64,000 bases of DNA from Streptomyces sp. SCUT-3 (GCF_014083985.1 NZ_CP046907.1:3324501-3388500); one strand, 5' to 3'; counted from the stretch's first letter, positions 42,438 to 50,552 are shown. Notes: a model not told the origin generated them from the sequence alone. A program made the numbers and translations.

Positions 42438-42520
42438 GGCGGGTTGCCCGAGCGGCCAAAGGGAGCAGACTGTAAATCTGTCGGCTTACGCCTACGCAGG
42501 TTCGAACCCTGCACCCGCCA
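42438..42520 (+). tRNA. tRNA-Tyr (GTA)
   Basis: 83 bases with a long variable arm (class II). Acceptor GGCGGGT pairs with ACCCGCC; anticodon GTA at 42472-42474; T arm GCAGG-TTCGAAC-CCTGC. CCA is not encoded. Streptomyces tRNA-Tyr is a known integration target (SLP1 of S. coelicolor), and a second copy of the 3' end is found downstream at 43381. Confidence 0.95.
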
Positions 42521-42531
42521 CACCAGGGAAG

Positions 42532-42574
42532 CGCCCCTGACCAGCAGAAATGCGGTCAGGGGTGTTTCTTTTCG
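42532..42574 (+). terminator. Terminator of tRNA-Tyr
   Basis: 11-bp arms 42532-42542 and 42554-42564 (one G-T pair) followed by the T-rich run tttcttttc, a classical intrinsic terminator and one of few with a T-tract in this window. Confidence 0.9.
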
Positions 42575-42914
42575 TGCCCGCGGGAGGGGTGGTCGCGCCC
42601 GCGTCGTCCCATCCGCGTCGTCCCACCCGGTGCCGCCCGGATCGAGGTCCGGAACGGCCTGCCGTCCGGCGCCGCGCCGTACCGTCCGGCTCGCCCCGTG
42701 CTTCCGGCCCGCGCCGGTCCTCGGCCGTGTCTCCCGCAGCCGCAGTCGCGGCACGCCCCGGCTCCGGCGGGTCGCGTCGCAGTCCCGGACCTGAGGCCGG
42801 ATTTCGCCTCACCGGGTCTCGAAACACCAGGTCAGTGACGTGATTTGGTTGTTCCCGTCCCGATCTGTGCCGACGGCCACAGCGAATGCGGTACGCATGG
42901 GCTCATACTGAGCC
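42575..42914. other. 340-bp stretch without a gene
   Basis: Open frames here are short, with unlikely composition, and none has a ribosome site. The right end shows CATACT at 42904-42909, a -10-like box five bases before the ATG at 42915. Nothing else is evident. Confidence 0.4.
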
Positions 42915-43136
42915 ATGACAAAGCCCGCGGCACCGAAGCGTCATCTGCCCACCAGCCCCTTCAAAGCCCCGGTCGCGCCGGCTCCCAAGCACTTCGCCGT
43001 GGGCGACCAGGTCACCCATGACGTGCACGGCCTCGGCCGGGTGATCGGCATCGAAGACGGAGTCGCGGTGCTTGTGGATTTCGGCCCGGCACAGATGCGG
43101 ATCCTGAGCCCGTACGCCAAGATGACCAAGCTGTAG
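42915..43136 (+). CDS. Small CarD/SH3-like protein
   Basis: 73 aa. After a basic, Pro-rich start, the core FAVGDQVTHDVHGLGRVIGI, EDGVAVLVDFGPAQMRIL is an SH3-like barrel of the CarD/CdnL/TRCF type, which in larger proteins contacts RNA polymerase. No DNA-binding part is attached. There is no clear ribosome site; a -10-like CATACT lies five bases upstream, so the mRNA may be leaderless. Confidence 0.8.
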   Translation: MTKPAAPKRHLPTSPFKAPVAPAPKHFAVGDQVTHDVHGLGRVIGIEDGVAVLVDFGPAQMRILSPYAKMTKL

Positions 43137-43181
43137 GACCGCTGTGCCCGGTCACGGCACACCAGGTCCCGTCAGGGACCT

Positions 43182-43385
43182 GTGACGAAAGGCAGACCCC
43201 TCATCGACTCGACGTCGCTGTTCTCCGCCCTGGAAGGGCAACCCCGCCGTTCCGCCGCGGTGTCACCGCCTCCGACGACGCAACCCTTCCGGGCCCCGGA
43301 CTTCGGAGAGGACGAGTTCCTCTGGTCCGAGGACGAACAGGTACCCGCCCCGAGCGCGCGTGCGACGCGGCACAGGGCCGCCTAG
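43182..43385 (+). CDS. Small hypothetical protein
   Basis: 67 aa, unrecognised. GTG 43182, 45 bases after the CarD-like gene. It reads PLIDSTSLFSALEGQPRRSA, then an acidic FGEDEFLWSEDEQ segment. Its stop codon lies within the decayed copy of the tRNA-Tyr 3' end. Coding potential is plausible but weak. Confidence 0.45.
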   Translation: MTKGRPLIDSTSLFSALEGQPRRSAAVSPPPTTQPFRAPDFGEDEFLWSEDEQVPAPSARATRHRAA

Positions 43386-43410
43386 CGCGGGTTCGAACCC
43401 GCCCCCGCCA
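43381..43410 (+). pseudogene. Decayed second copy of the tRNA-Tyr 3' end
   Basis: This 30-base stretch runs from CCTA through GGGTTCGAACCC to CCCGCCA, as 42491-42520 of tRNA-Tyr runs from CCTA through GGTTCGAACCC to CCCGCCA. Both are followed by a hairpin whose stem contains CCCCTGACC/GGTCAGGGG. The D and anticodon arms are absent, so it is not a functional tRNA. It may be an attachment site left by an integrated element. Confidence 0.65.
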
Positions 43411-43420
43411 TGCTGGGGCA

Positions 43421-43455
43421 ACGGCCCCTGACCGGTGCAAACGGTCAGGGGCCGT
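43421..43455. terminator. Second copy of the tRNA-Tyr-type terminator
   Basis: Perfect 14-bp arms 43421-43434 and 43442-43455 with a gtgcaaa loop. The stem core matches the tRNA-Tyr terminator at 42532. The remainder to 43689 includes two 13-bp gcgcgggccgcat repeats (43567-43592) and the ribosome site ggaggc of the next gene. Confidence 0.88.
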
Positions 43456-43689
43456 TCGCATGCCCGACAACCCCGGCGCCCCGGGATACCCCGGTGTTCC
43501 CCGCGGGACCGGGCACGATTCCCGGTAGGCCGGCGGAGCGGCTCCGGCCGCCGTGCCGTGCCGCGTGCGCGGGCCGCATGCGCGGGCCGCATGCGGGCCG
43601 GGCGGACGGCACCGGCCACCGGGACACGCCGCCCTTGCCGGGCATAGCCTGAAAGTGTCCTTTATTGCCCGGATTCTTCGGGAGGCGTC

Positions 43690-44385
43690 ATGACGTTCGT
43701 CCAAGTCATCGACTGCAGGACCAACAAGGTCGACGAGTTGAACAAGCTGATGGACCACTGGGTCGAAGCGACCCGGGGCAAGCGGACGGCCACCCACTCC
43801 ATGGTGGGCCGGGACCGCTCCGACCCCACGCACGTCGTCGAGATCGTGGAATTCCCCTCGTACGAGGAGGCGATGAGGAACTCGCACCTGCCTGAGACCG
43901 ACCGGATCTTCCAGGAGCTGGTGGCGGCCTGCGACGAGGCGCCCAGGTTCACCGACCTCGAAGTCCTCCGCGACGAGCAGCTGAACAAGGCCGTGGTCCG
44001 TCGCTTCTTCGAGAAGGTCGCCAACGAGCGGGACCTCGACGCGGTGGACGACCTGTGCACCGCCGACTACAGGCACCACGACCCCTCCATGTCCTCGTAC
44101 GACCTCGGGGCCGAGCAGGCCAAGCAGGAGTACCGGGAGTTCCTGGAGGCGTTCGAGCAGACCTTCACCGTCGAGAGCCTGACGGCCGAGGGGGACACGG
44201 TGTGCGCGCGGCTGACCTACGAGGGCCGCCACGTCGGGGCGTACCGGGGCATGCAGCCCACCGAGCGGGAGATCTCCAGCACCTGCCAGGCCACCTTCCG
44301 CCTCGAGGGAGGCAGGATCGCGGAGAGCTGGTGGAACTCGGACGACCTGGGTGTGATCAAGCAGTTGGGCGTCTACGCGAGCTAG
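43690..44385 (+). CDS. Fusion of dimeric-barrel and SnoaL/ester-cyclase-like domains
   Basis: 231 aa. The first ~95 residues (MTFVQVIDCRTNKVDELNKL, VVEIVEFPSYEEAMRNS) resemble ferredoxin-like dimeric barrels of antibiotic-monooxygenase type. The rest is a SnoaL-like domain of the ester-cyclase/NTF2 fold: KAVVRRFFEKVANERDLDAV, CTADYRHHDPSM, EGGRIAESWWNSDDLGVIKQLG. The substrate is unknown. Strong gggaggc ribosome site. Ends 4 bases into the convergent gene. Confidence 0.82.
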   Translation: MTFVQVIDCRTNKVDELNKLMDHWVEATRGKRTATHSMVGRDRSDPTHVVEIVEFPSYEEAMRNSHLPETDRIFQELVAACDEAPRFTDLEVLRDEQLNKAVVRRFFEKVANERDLDAVDDLCTADYRHHDPSMSSYDLGAEQAKQEYREFLEAFEQTFTVESLTAEGDTVCARLTYEGRHVGAYRGMQPTEREISSTCQATFRLEGGRIAESWWNSDDLGVIKQLGVYAS

Positions 44386-44693
44386 CCCCGCGGCCCGGCG
44401 GTCCGGCAGGCGAGCCGCCGGACCGCCGGGTCGTCCGCGGCCGCCCGGAGCAGGTCGCGCGGTGACGCGTCGGGCGGGACGACGAGGCCGAAGGGCAGGT
44501 GGGCGTCGTCCGGACGGTCCGTCACCTGTCCGGCGCAGGCCAGCGGGTCGTGGGCGATGTGGGCGGCGGTCCGCAGGCAGTTCCACTCCAGCGGGCCGGC
44601 CCGGACCCGCCGGTCCCGGGAGGCGAGCGGGCCGAGTACCCGCAGCGACTCGGCCACTGCCCGGCCGACGTCCCGGTGGTCCACGGAAGGCAT
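44382..44693 (-). CDS. Maleylpyruvate-isomerase/DinB-like helical protein (short)
   Basis: 103 aa. The helix pattern VGRAVAESLRVLG, WNCLRTAAHIAHDPLACAGQV resembles the start of the mycothiol-dependent maleylpyruvate isomerase N-terminal (DinB-like) bundle, including the His of its metal site. It is much shorter than the ~200-aa family, so it is either a minimal or a truncated member. ATG at 44693. Confidence 0.6.
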   Translation of the reverse strand: MPSVDHRDVGRAVAESLRVLGPLASRDRRVRAGPLEWNCLRTAAHIAHDPLACAGQVTDRPDDAHLPFGLVVPPDASPRDLLRAAADDPAVRRLACRTAGPRG

Positions 44694-44920
44694 GCGAGAA
44701 CTCTTCCGGCGGCGCGGGCCGTCGGCAACCCCGCCCGCGGGCACGCGCCTTGCCGCCGGGCGGCCCCTCGGGCACGCGCCGGACCGTCGGGGGAGTAGTC
44801 CGAATGGTTCCCTTTGATCAGCTGTGCAAGGGTTTGGGCGAGGCGGTGCGGAACGGGCGACGGCGGCCCGTCCGCAGCGGGCCCCGGGAACAACTTCTTG
44901 TCACCGTTCGGAGGATGGAC

Positions 44921-45490
44921 ATGAGTCGGAACACGGTTGCACGGGCGATGCACGACGTGGGGCTGGCCGCGTGGTTCGGCGGCTCGCTGATGGGCGCGGT
45001 CGGGCTGAACGGCGCCGCGGCGCGCGTGGGCGACCCCGAGCAGCGCGCGGGGATCGCCGCCGACGGCTGGGCGTGCTGGACACCGTGGAGCGCGGTCGCG
45101 ATCGCCGTCCACCTGGTGGGCGCGAGCGGGCTGACGGGGGCCAACCGGCACCGGATCGTCGGGCAGCGGGGCGTGGCCGCCAACACCGCGGCCAAGGGCG
45201 CGCTGACGGCGGCCGCGCTGGTGGCCACGGCCGTCAGCAGGGTCAAGGGCAAGGTGGTCGAGAAGGGCGCCGAGGAGGGCGGAGGCTTCCCCGCCGAGGG
45301 CGTGACCGAGCCGGACGCGCTGACGCCCCGCCCGCAGGCCCAGTCGCAGCAGGCGCTGAAGGTGCTGCAGTGGACCGTGCCCGCGCTGACCGGCGGGCTG
45401 CTGGTGCTCTCGGCCCTCCACGGCGAGCAGCAGCGCCCCTCCGAGGTGGTGCGCGGCATGGCCCGCCGGGCGACGCACGTCCTGCACTGA
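44921..45490 (+). CDS. Hypothetical membrane protein
   Basis: 189 aa, unrecognised. Hydrophobic segments at about residues 10-28, 42-62, 75-97 and 145-165; a hydrophilic loop between the last two. Conserved-looking pieces are VGLAAWFGGSLMGAVGLN and VGASGLTGANRHRIVGQRGV. The ATG at 44921 has ggagg seven bases upstream; ATG 44915 overlaps the site and is less likely. Stand-alone gene. Confidence 0.7.
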   Translation: MSRNTVARAMHDVGLAAWFGGSLMGAVGLNGAAARVGDPEQRAGIAADGWACWTPWSAVAIAVHLVGASGLTGANRHRIVGQRGVAANTAAKGALTAAALVATAVSRVKGKVVEKGAEEGGGFPAEGVTEPDALTPRPQAQSQQALKVLQWTVPALTGGLLVLSALHGEQQRPSEVVRGMARRATHVLH

Positions 45491-45552
45491 GGCGCCGGGC
45501 GGAACGGTCCCGGACGACGACGGCGGCAGCGGGGGAGAAGGGGAGGCCGGGC

Positions 45553-46041
45553 GTGCAGACGTTCCTGCCGTACGCGGACTTCGCCGAGACGGCCCGGGTG
45601 CTCGACCCCGGGCGCCTGGGCAAGCAGCGCGTGGAGGCGCTGCAGGTGCTGCGCGGCCTGGTCGTCCCCGGCTACGGGTGGCGCCGCCACCCGGCGGTGC
45701 TGATGTGGACCGGGTACGAGGAGGCGCTGGTGCGCTACGGCCTGGACATCTGCGCCCGCTGGTGCGAGGAGGGGCGGCGGGACACCTGCGCCGCCACCCT
45801 GCGCGCCGACCTCGCCGCGCACGTCGGCCTCACCGAGGTGCGCGGCCGGGCCGCCCTCGCCCGCGCCGGCGAACTGCCGCCGTGGCTGGGGGACCCCGGC
45901 TTCCACCTCAGCCACCGGTCGTCGCTGGTCCGCAAGGCCCCGGAGCACTACCGCCGGTTCTTCCCCGACGTGCCGGACTCCCTGCCGTACGTGTGGCCCG
46001 TCTCCGACCGCCCGGGGCGCGTCCGGCCGAACGGGCGGTGA
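45553..46041 (+). CDS. MSMEG_6728 / pyrimidine-dimer-glycosylase-like protein
   Basis: 162 aa. MQTFLPYADFAETARVLDPG, RLGKQRVEALQVLRGLV and GYGWRRHPAVLMWTGYEEAL match the actinobacterial MSMEG_6728-type family related to the Pyr_excise fold of T4 endonuclease V. The catalytic capacity of these proteins is not established. HLSHRSSLVRKAPEHYRRFF closes the fold. GTG at 45553 with ggaggc upstream. Confidence 0.83.
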   Translation: MQTFLPYADFAETARVLDPGRLGKQRVEALQVLRGLVVPGYGWRRHPAVLMWTGYEEALVRYGLDICARWCEEGRRDTCAATLRADLAAHVGLTEVRGRAALARAGELPPWLGDPGFHLSHRSSLVRKAPEHYRRFFPDVPDSLPYVWPVSDRPGRVRPNGR

Positions 46042-46144
46042 ACTCCCGGCGCCTTCGATGAACCTTCAATTGCCGGTGGGCGAAGGGGGCTCCGCCCCGC
46101 GCCGGCCGCCGCTACCTTCCTCGCACCGAGCATCCGTTCGAGAA

Positions 46145-47674
46145 GTGGGGTCGGCCGCCGCAGTGGACACCGCCAACACGCTCCTGTCCTTCCTCACCGG
46201 GCTGGTGGGCCTCCTCACGGCCCTCCAGGCGTACGGGGGGCTGCGCAAGAAGATCGCCTTCCGGGTGCAGCTGGACGCACCCGTCGTCCCCCACGAGGCC
46301 CGCGGCCTGGTGAAGCTGTCGCTGCTGCAGGACGGCCAGGAACTGCCCCGCGTCTCGCAGGTCCTGCTCCGGGTGGAGAACACCAGCCTCTTCGACATCG
46401 AGCGGGGCGACTTCCAGGAGCGGCTGGGCTTCACCTTCCCCGGCCGGACGGTCGTCGGCGTCAGCGTGACGGAGGGAGCCTCCAGGGAAAGGGTCGGCCG
46501 GGAGCTGCACTTCTCCGGGGACCAGCTGTGGCTGCCCGAGATGCAGCTCAACCGGCGCGACCACATCAAGCTCCTCGTCCTCGTCACCGGCGAGGGGAAC
46601 GAGGTGGAGGCCAGGGGCCACATCGCCGGGGGCACGGTGGTCCGTGACAACCGGCGCCGCGACTCGCGGCGCCGCTGGCCGCTGGCGGTCGGCGCCTGCC
46701 TGGTGGTCCTGTCCGTGGTGGCGCTGTTCGTGCCGGGGCTCGGCCGCGGCCGGACGGCGGAGGCGGCCGGGCCGTGCGCCGCGGGCCGCCTCAAGATCAC
46801 CGGTTCCAGCGCGTTCAGCCAGGTGGCCGAGGAACTCGCCGAGGAGTACCGGGCCGTCTGCCCGGAGGCGCAGGTCGAGATCGAGCCCACCGGCAGCCTG
46901 GACGGGCTGCGCGGGCTCGAGGAGCTCGGCGGTTCGGACGCCGACCCCTCCGGCCGGATCTCCGTCTCCGACGGCCCGGCGGCATCCGGATTCCACCTCA
47001 ACGGCCACCCGGTCGGGGTGGCCATCTTCAGCGTCGTGGTGAACCAGGGGACGGGCGTCCACGACCTCACCCTGGACCAGATACGGGGCGTCTACTCGGG
47101 GAAGTGGACGAACTGGAACCAGCTCGGCGGCAACAACCAGCGGATCTCGGTCGTCAGCCGGGGCTCGGAGTCGGGGACCCGCCGGGTGTTCGAGAACAAG
47201 GTGCTCGGCGGGGTGGAGCCCGCCGTCTCCTCGGACGACTGCGACCGGCGGGACCGCAGCCCGCGGGCCGCGGTGCTGCGCTGCGAGCGCGGCGGGACCG
47301 GGAAACTGCTCACGGAGATCAACGGCAACCCCGGGGCCGTCGGCTACACCGAGATGTCCTCCGCCCACCGGTACCCCAACGTCTCCCCGGTGCAGATCGA
47401 GGGCCGCGACCCGGCGATCGAGCCGATCAGGCAGGGCGCCTACCCCTACTGGACGGTGGAGTACTTCTACACCTACGGCACCCCGGAGGAGGACTCCCGG
47501 GCCGGGGCGTTCCTCGCCTGGACGAACACCGACACGGCCAAGAACATCCTGCGCAGCTACGGCTACGTCCCCTGCGTCGACCGCGACACCGACCTGACGG
47601 AGAGCCTGTGCCGGCCGGAGAGCGAGAAGCCCGACCCTGGACAGGAGGCGCAGGGGGCGCAGGGGGAGGAGTAG
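46145..47674 (+). CDS. Membrane-anchored PstS-like substrate-binding protein
   Basis: 509 aa from GTG 46145 (GTG 46163 is an alternative). Two membrane segments: residues ~13-30, and ~180-200 (PLAVGACLVVLSVVALFV). Between them is a ~150-residue domain with beta-strand character. After the second segment comes a PBP-like domain of the PstS family: ITGSSAFSQVAEEL, DQIRGVYSGKWTNWNQLGG, VSRGSESGTRRVFENKVLGG, NPGAVGYTEMS. No pstCAB genes adjoin, so it may sense rather than transport phosphate or a similar oxyanion. Confidence 0.78.
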   Translation: MGSAAAVDTANTLLSFLTGLVGLLTALQAYGGLRKKIAFRVQLDAPVVPHEARGLVKLSLLQDGQELPRVSQVLLRVENTSLFDIERGDFQERLGFTFPGRTVVGVSVTEGASRERVGRELHFSGDQLWLPEMQLNRRDHIKLLVLVTGEGNEVEARGHIAGGTVVRDNRRRDSRRRWPLAVGACLVVLSVVALFVPGLGRGRTAEAAGPCAAGRLKITGSSAFSQVAEELAEEYRAVCPEAQVEIEPTGSLDGLRGLEELGGSDADPSGRISVSDGPAASGFHLNGHPVGVAIFSVVVNQGTGVHDLTLDQIRGVYSGKWTNWNQLGGNNQRISVVSRGSESGTRRVFENKVLGGVEPAVSSDDCDRRDRSPRAAVLRCERGGTGKLLTEINGNPGAVGYTEMSSAHRYPNVSPVQIEGRDPAIEPIRQGAYPYWTVEYFYTYGTPEEDSRAGAFLAWTNTDTAKNILRSYGYVPCVDRDTDLTESLCRPESEKPDPGQEAQGAQGEE

Positions 47675-47720
47675 GCGCCGCGAAGGAGCAGCGCAGCGGT
47701 GCGCCCCGGCTGCACCGCCC

Positions 47721-47805
47721 CCGGCCCCCGGCGCGCCCCGGCCCCCGGCGCGCCCCGGCCCCCGGCGCGCCCCGGCCCCCGGCGCGCCCCGGCCCCCGGA
47801 GCGCC
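47721..47805. repeat. Five tandem 17-bp repeats
   Basis: Unit ccggcccccggcgcgcc; copies 1-4 (47721-47788) are identical, and copy 5 (47789-47805) has one change. Non-coding, between convergent genes. Confidence 0.93.
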
Positions 47806-47841
47806 CCGGGTGCCGGCGGGGGCCGGCGTCCGGGGCGCTCC
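47798..47841. terminator. Bidirectional terminator
   Basis: 12-bp perfect arms 47798-47809 and 47830-47841. It uses the end of the last repeat unit as its left arm and separates the PBP-like gene from the convergent oxidoreductase. Confidence 0.8.
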
Positions 47842-47849
47842 GCAGCGGG

Positions 47850-48521
47850 TCAGCCGCGTCCGGAGCCCGCGGCGGCCACGGCATCGGCCACCGGGACGTC
47901 GCCGCCGACCAGTTCCAGCGTCAGGCCCGCCGAGGCGCCCCCGTCGGCGAGCAGCGCGGCGAGCACCGCGGCCACGTCGTCGCGCGTGACCTCGCCGTAC
48001 CCGGTGTGCCCGGCCAGCGCCACGCGGCCCGTCCCGGGGTCGTCGGTGAGCCGCCCCGGCCGCAGCACGGTCCAGTCCAGGCCCTCGCGGGCCCGCACGT
48101 CGGCGTCGGCCTCGCCCTTGGCCCGCAGGTAGGCGGCGAAGACGGCGTCGGTGCCGGCCGACGGGTCGGTGTCCGCTCCCATGGAGGAGACGATCACGTA
48201 CCGCCGCACCCCGGCGCGTTCCGCCGCGTCGGCGAAGAGCACCGCCGCGCCGCGGTCCACGGTCTGCTTGCGTTCCGCCCCGCTGCCGGGCCCGGCCCCC
48301 GCGGCGAAGACGACGGCGTCCGCGCCCTCCAGGTGGCCGGCCACCTCCTCCACGGAGGCCTTCTCCAGGTCGCACACCACCGGTTCCGCACCGGCGGCGC
48401 GCAGGTCGTCGGCCTGGTCCGGGTTGCGGATGATCCCGGCCGCCTCGTCCCCGCGCCCGGCGAGCAGCCGCTCCAGCCGAAGCGCGATCTGTCCGTGTCC
48501 TCCAGCGATCACAATGCGCAT
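47850..48521 (-). CDS. NAD(P)-binding atypical SDR
   Basis: 223 aa. MRIVIAGGHGQIALRLERLL is the NAD(P)-binding Gly motif; VVFAAGAGPGSG and YVIVSSMGAD follow in the order of the atypical (YwnB/NmrA-like) SDRs. WTVLRPGRLTDDPGTG is the usual later motif. The classical YxxxK active site is not clear, so a redox-sensing or reductase role cannot be chosen. ATG at 48521. Confidence 0.88.
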   Translation of the reverse strand: MRIVIAGGHGQIALRLERLLAGRGDEAAGIIRNPDQADDLRAAGAEPVVCDLEKASVEEVAGHLEGADAVVFAAGAGPGSGAERKQTVDRGAAVLFADAAERAGVRRYVIVSSMGADTDPSAGTDAVFAAYLRAKGEADADVRAREGLDWTVLRPGRLTDDPGTGRVALAGHTGYGEVTRDDVAAVLAALLADGGASAGLTLELVGGDVPVADAVAAAGSGRG

Positions 48522-48607
48522 GCTTCCGACGGTACGTGACGGTGCGTCCCGGGCGCGTGCCGAGACGTGGCGGGCCCCGCCCGGGCGGCGCCCGGCCGGG
48601 GCCGGCC

Positions 48608-49870
48608 TCAGTCGGCGGGCTCCTCTCCGGTGCGGACCTGCCTCGGCAGGTCCAGGCCGGTGGTGTCGGTGTACTCCCGGACCGCGCTGGTACGGCTGAC
48701 CACCCGCCCCCGGTGGACGACGACCCTGCTGTACGCGGGCGCGAGAGCCTCCCCCAGGCCGGTGGCCCGGACGGCGAGCAGCTCCGCCGGGAAGCCCGCC
48801 TCCACCCGCACCCGCGGCAGTCCCATGACCTCCCTGGCGCGGGTCGACACCGCCTCGTAGGCCCGCGCGGGGTCCAGCCCGCCCCAGGAGGCCAGCAGGA
48901 ACGCCGCCTCCAGCGGGTCGCCGCGCCCCACCGGGTTGGCCGGGTCGCGCACCGCGCCGCTGCCGGCCGCCACCCGCACGCCCGCCGCGTGCAGCAGCCG
49001 CACCGGCAGCAGCGGGCCGCCCACCCCGTGCTCGGTGCCGCCGCAGCCGCCCTGCGGAAGGCAGACGACCGAGACGCCCGCCGCGGCCAGCGCGTCCGCG
49101 GCCCGGGCCGCCTGCTCGCCCGTCATGCGGCCCAGCCCCCCGCACGGCCCCACCGTCACCCCGGGGCGCAGGCCGCCGGCCATCGCCGCCAGGCGGGAGA
49201 GGCGCCCGGGCTCCCCGGCGTCGGTGTGCAGGTCCACCGGGCAGCCGAACTCCGCCGCCACGCCCAGGACGGCCTCGGTGTACCCGGAGGGGTCGGGGTC
49301 CACGTCGGGGCAGCCGCCGACCACCGTCGCGCCCATCTTCAGCGCGTCGCGGAGCAGGGCCAGGCCCTCGGCGCCGGCCGAGCCGGTGAGCAGCCTGGGG
49401 ACGGCCACGGCGGTGAGGTCGACCAGGCCGTGCAGCTTCCGCCGGGCCTGCAGGACGGCCTCCATGGTTCGCAGCCCCTTGACGTCGCCGATGCGCACGT
49501 GGGTGCGGACGGCGGTGGCGCCGTGGCCGAGCTGGAGCAGCGCGGCCTCGGTGACCCGCCGCTGCACGGCCGTGGCCGTCTCGGACGGCGGGCCGTCCCC
49601 GTGGGCGGTGAAGGCGCTGTCGAGGTGGGCGTGGGGCTCGGCCGGTGCGGGCAGGAGCAGGTAGCCCCGCAGCCCGACGAGTGCCTGCCGCCCCTCGGCG
49701 GCCAGGCTGCCGGCCGTGCCCACGGCTTCGATCCGGCCGCCCCCCAGCCGCACGTCGACGGTCCGCCCGTCGGCGAGCCGGGCGCCGGAGAGCACCAGGG
49801 TCCCGGTCTCGGGAAGGTCCTGCCCCGGGCTGCGTTCCGAGGGGTCGTCGGACCGCCGGCTGTCGGGCAT
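48608..49870 (-). CDS. Amidohydrolase, cytosine-deaminase-like
   Basis: 420 aa. Composite domain LSGARLADGRTVDVRLGGGR at the start and the TIM-barrel metal motif PAEPHAHLDSAF (HxH). VDLHTDAGEPG is the position of the second metal ligand, and AGSGAVRDPANPVGRGDPLE the equivalent of the Asp/Asn loop, where the canonical Asp of deaminases is not obvious. The CodA-type outline is clear, but the substrate is not. ATG 49870. Confidence 0.82.
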   Translation of the reverse strand: MPDSRRSDDPSERSPGQDLPETGTLVLSGARLADGRTVDVRLGGGRIEAVGTAGSLAAEGRQALVGLRGYLLLPAPAEPHAHLDSAFTAHGDGPPSETATAVQRRVTEAALLQLGHGATAVRTHVRIGDVKGLRTMEAVLQARRKLHGLVDLTAVAVPRLLTGSAGAEGLALLRDALKMGATVVGGCPDVDPDPSGYTEAVLGVAAEFGCPVDLHTDAGEPGRLSRLAAMAGGLRPGVTVGPCGGLGRMTGEQAARAADALAAAGVSVVCLPQGGCGGTEHGVGGPLLPVRLLHAAGVRVAAGSGAVRDPANPVGRGDPLEAAFLLASWGGLDPARAYEAVSTRAREVMGLPRVRVEAGFPAELLAVRATGLGEALAPAYSRVVVHRGRVVSRTSAVREYTDTTGLDLPRQVRTGEEPAD

Positions 49871-50098
49871 CGCGCTCCTCCGGGTCGGTTCGTCGGGCGG
49901 CGCGCGGTGTCGCGCGTGATCACGCTGAGTGAGCCTAGGGCGCGGCGGCCCGGTCGGCGCGCAGGAGCCGATTAGTCGTACCAACGTGGTCCGGGGGCGG
50001 GCCGGGCGGCCCCGCCGGGCCCCTGCCGGGGAGCGGGCGGGGAGCGGGCGGAACGGATTTCACGTTCGGCGGGGAACCGTGTAATGTCTTCCTCGCTC

Positions 50099-50171
50099 GC
50101 CCCAATAGCTCAGTCGGCAGAGCGTCTCCATGGTAAGGAGAAGGTCTACGGTTCGATTCCGTATTGGGGCT
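50099..50171 (+). tRNA. tRNA-Thr (GGT)
   Basis: 73 bases. Acceptor GCCCCAA/TTGGGGC, anticodon loop ATGGTAA with GGT in the middle, T loop TTCGATT. CCA not encoded. 45 bases upstream of tRNA-Met. Confidence 0.95.
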
Positions 50172-50216
50172 CTGGTGGATCGTGATCCCGCCGAAAGGCG
50201 GGGGATCGCCCACCGT

Positions 50217-50289
50217 GGCGGTGTAGCTCAGTCGGTAGAGCAAGCGGCTCATAATCGCTGTGTCACCGGTTCAAGTCCGGTCACCGCTA
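50217..50289 (+). tRNA. tRNA-Met (CAT), elongator type
   Basis: 73 bases. Acceptor GGCGGTG/CACCGCT, anticodon loop CTCATAA with CAT at 50250-50252, T loop TTCAAGT. It lacks the mismatched 1-72 pair and three G-C anticodon-stem pairs of an initiator. A gatcccgcc-gaaa-ggcggggatc-like hairpin lies between it and tRNA-Thr (50184-50207). Confidence 0.95.
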
Positions 50290-50295
50290 CCCCGC

Positions 50296-50336
50296 GTAGC
50301 CGATTGTGGGGTTACACTCCCGATCGGCTACTCTTG
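50296..50336 (+). terminator. Hairpin between tRNA-Met and rpmG
   Basis: 9-bp perfect arms gtagccgat (50296-50304) and atcggctac (50323-50331) followed by tcttgtc. A terminator for the tRNAs or an attenuator for rpmG. Confidence 0.65.
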
Positions 50337-50371
50337 TCTGCGTTCATCGTCTTTTCCAGGAAGGCACTCCA

Positions 50372-50536
50372 GTGGCTGCCACCGACGTTCGCCCCAAGAT
50401 CACGCTGGCCTGCGTGGAGTGCAAGGAGCGGAACTACATCACCAAGAAGAACCGGCGCAACGACCCGGACCGTCTTGAGATGAAGAAGCACTGCCCGCGC
50501 TGCAACTCGCACACGGCGCACCGCGAAACGCGCTGA
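50372..50536 (+). CDS. rpmG: 50S ribosomal protein L33, zinc-ribbon form
   Basis: 54 aa. C14, C17, C41 and C44 form the zinc ribbon (C+ paralogue), the housekeeping form in Streptomyces when zinc is sufficient. GTG at 50372 with aggaagg upstream. Followed by a hairpin. Confidence 0.96.
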   Translation: MAATDVRPKITLACVECKERNYITKKNRRNDPDRLEMKKHCPRCNSHTAHRETR

Positions 50537-50552
50537 TCCAGGCCCTACTGTG

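Noticed and set aside
43387-43410. A functional tRNA ending at 43410
   Set aside because: No D or anticodon arm lies upstream, and the T stem is one base short; it is only a 3'-end copy.
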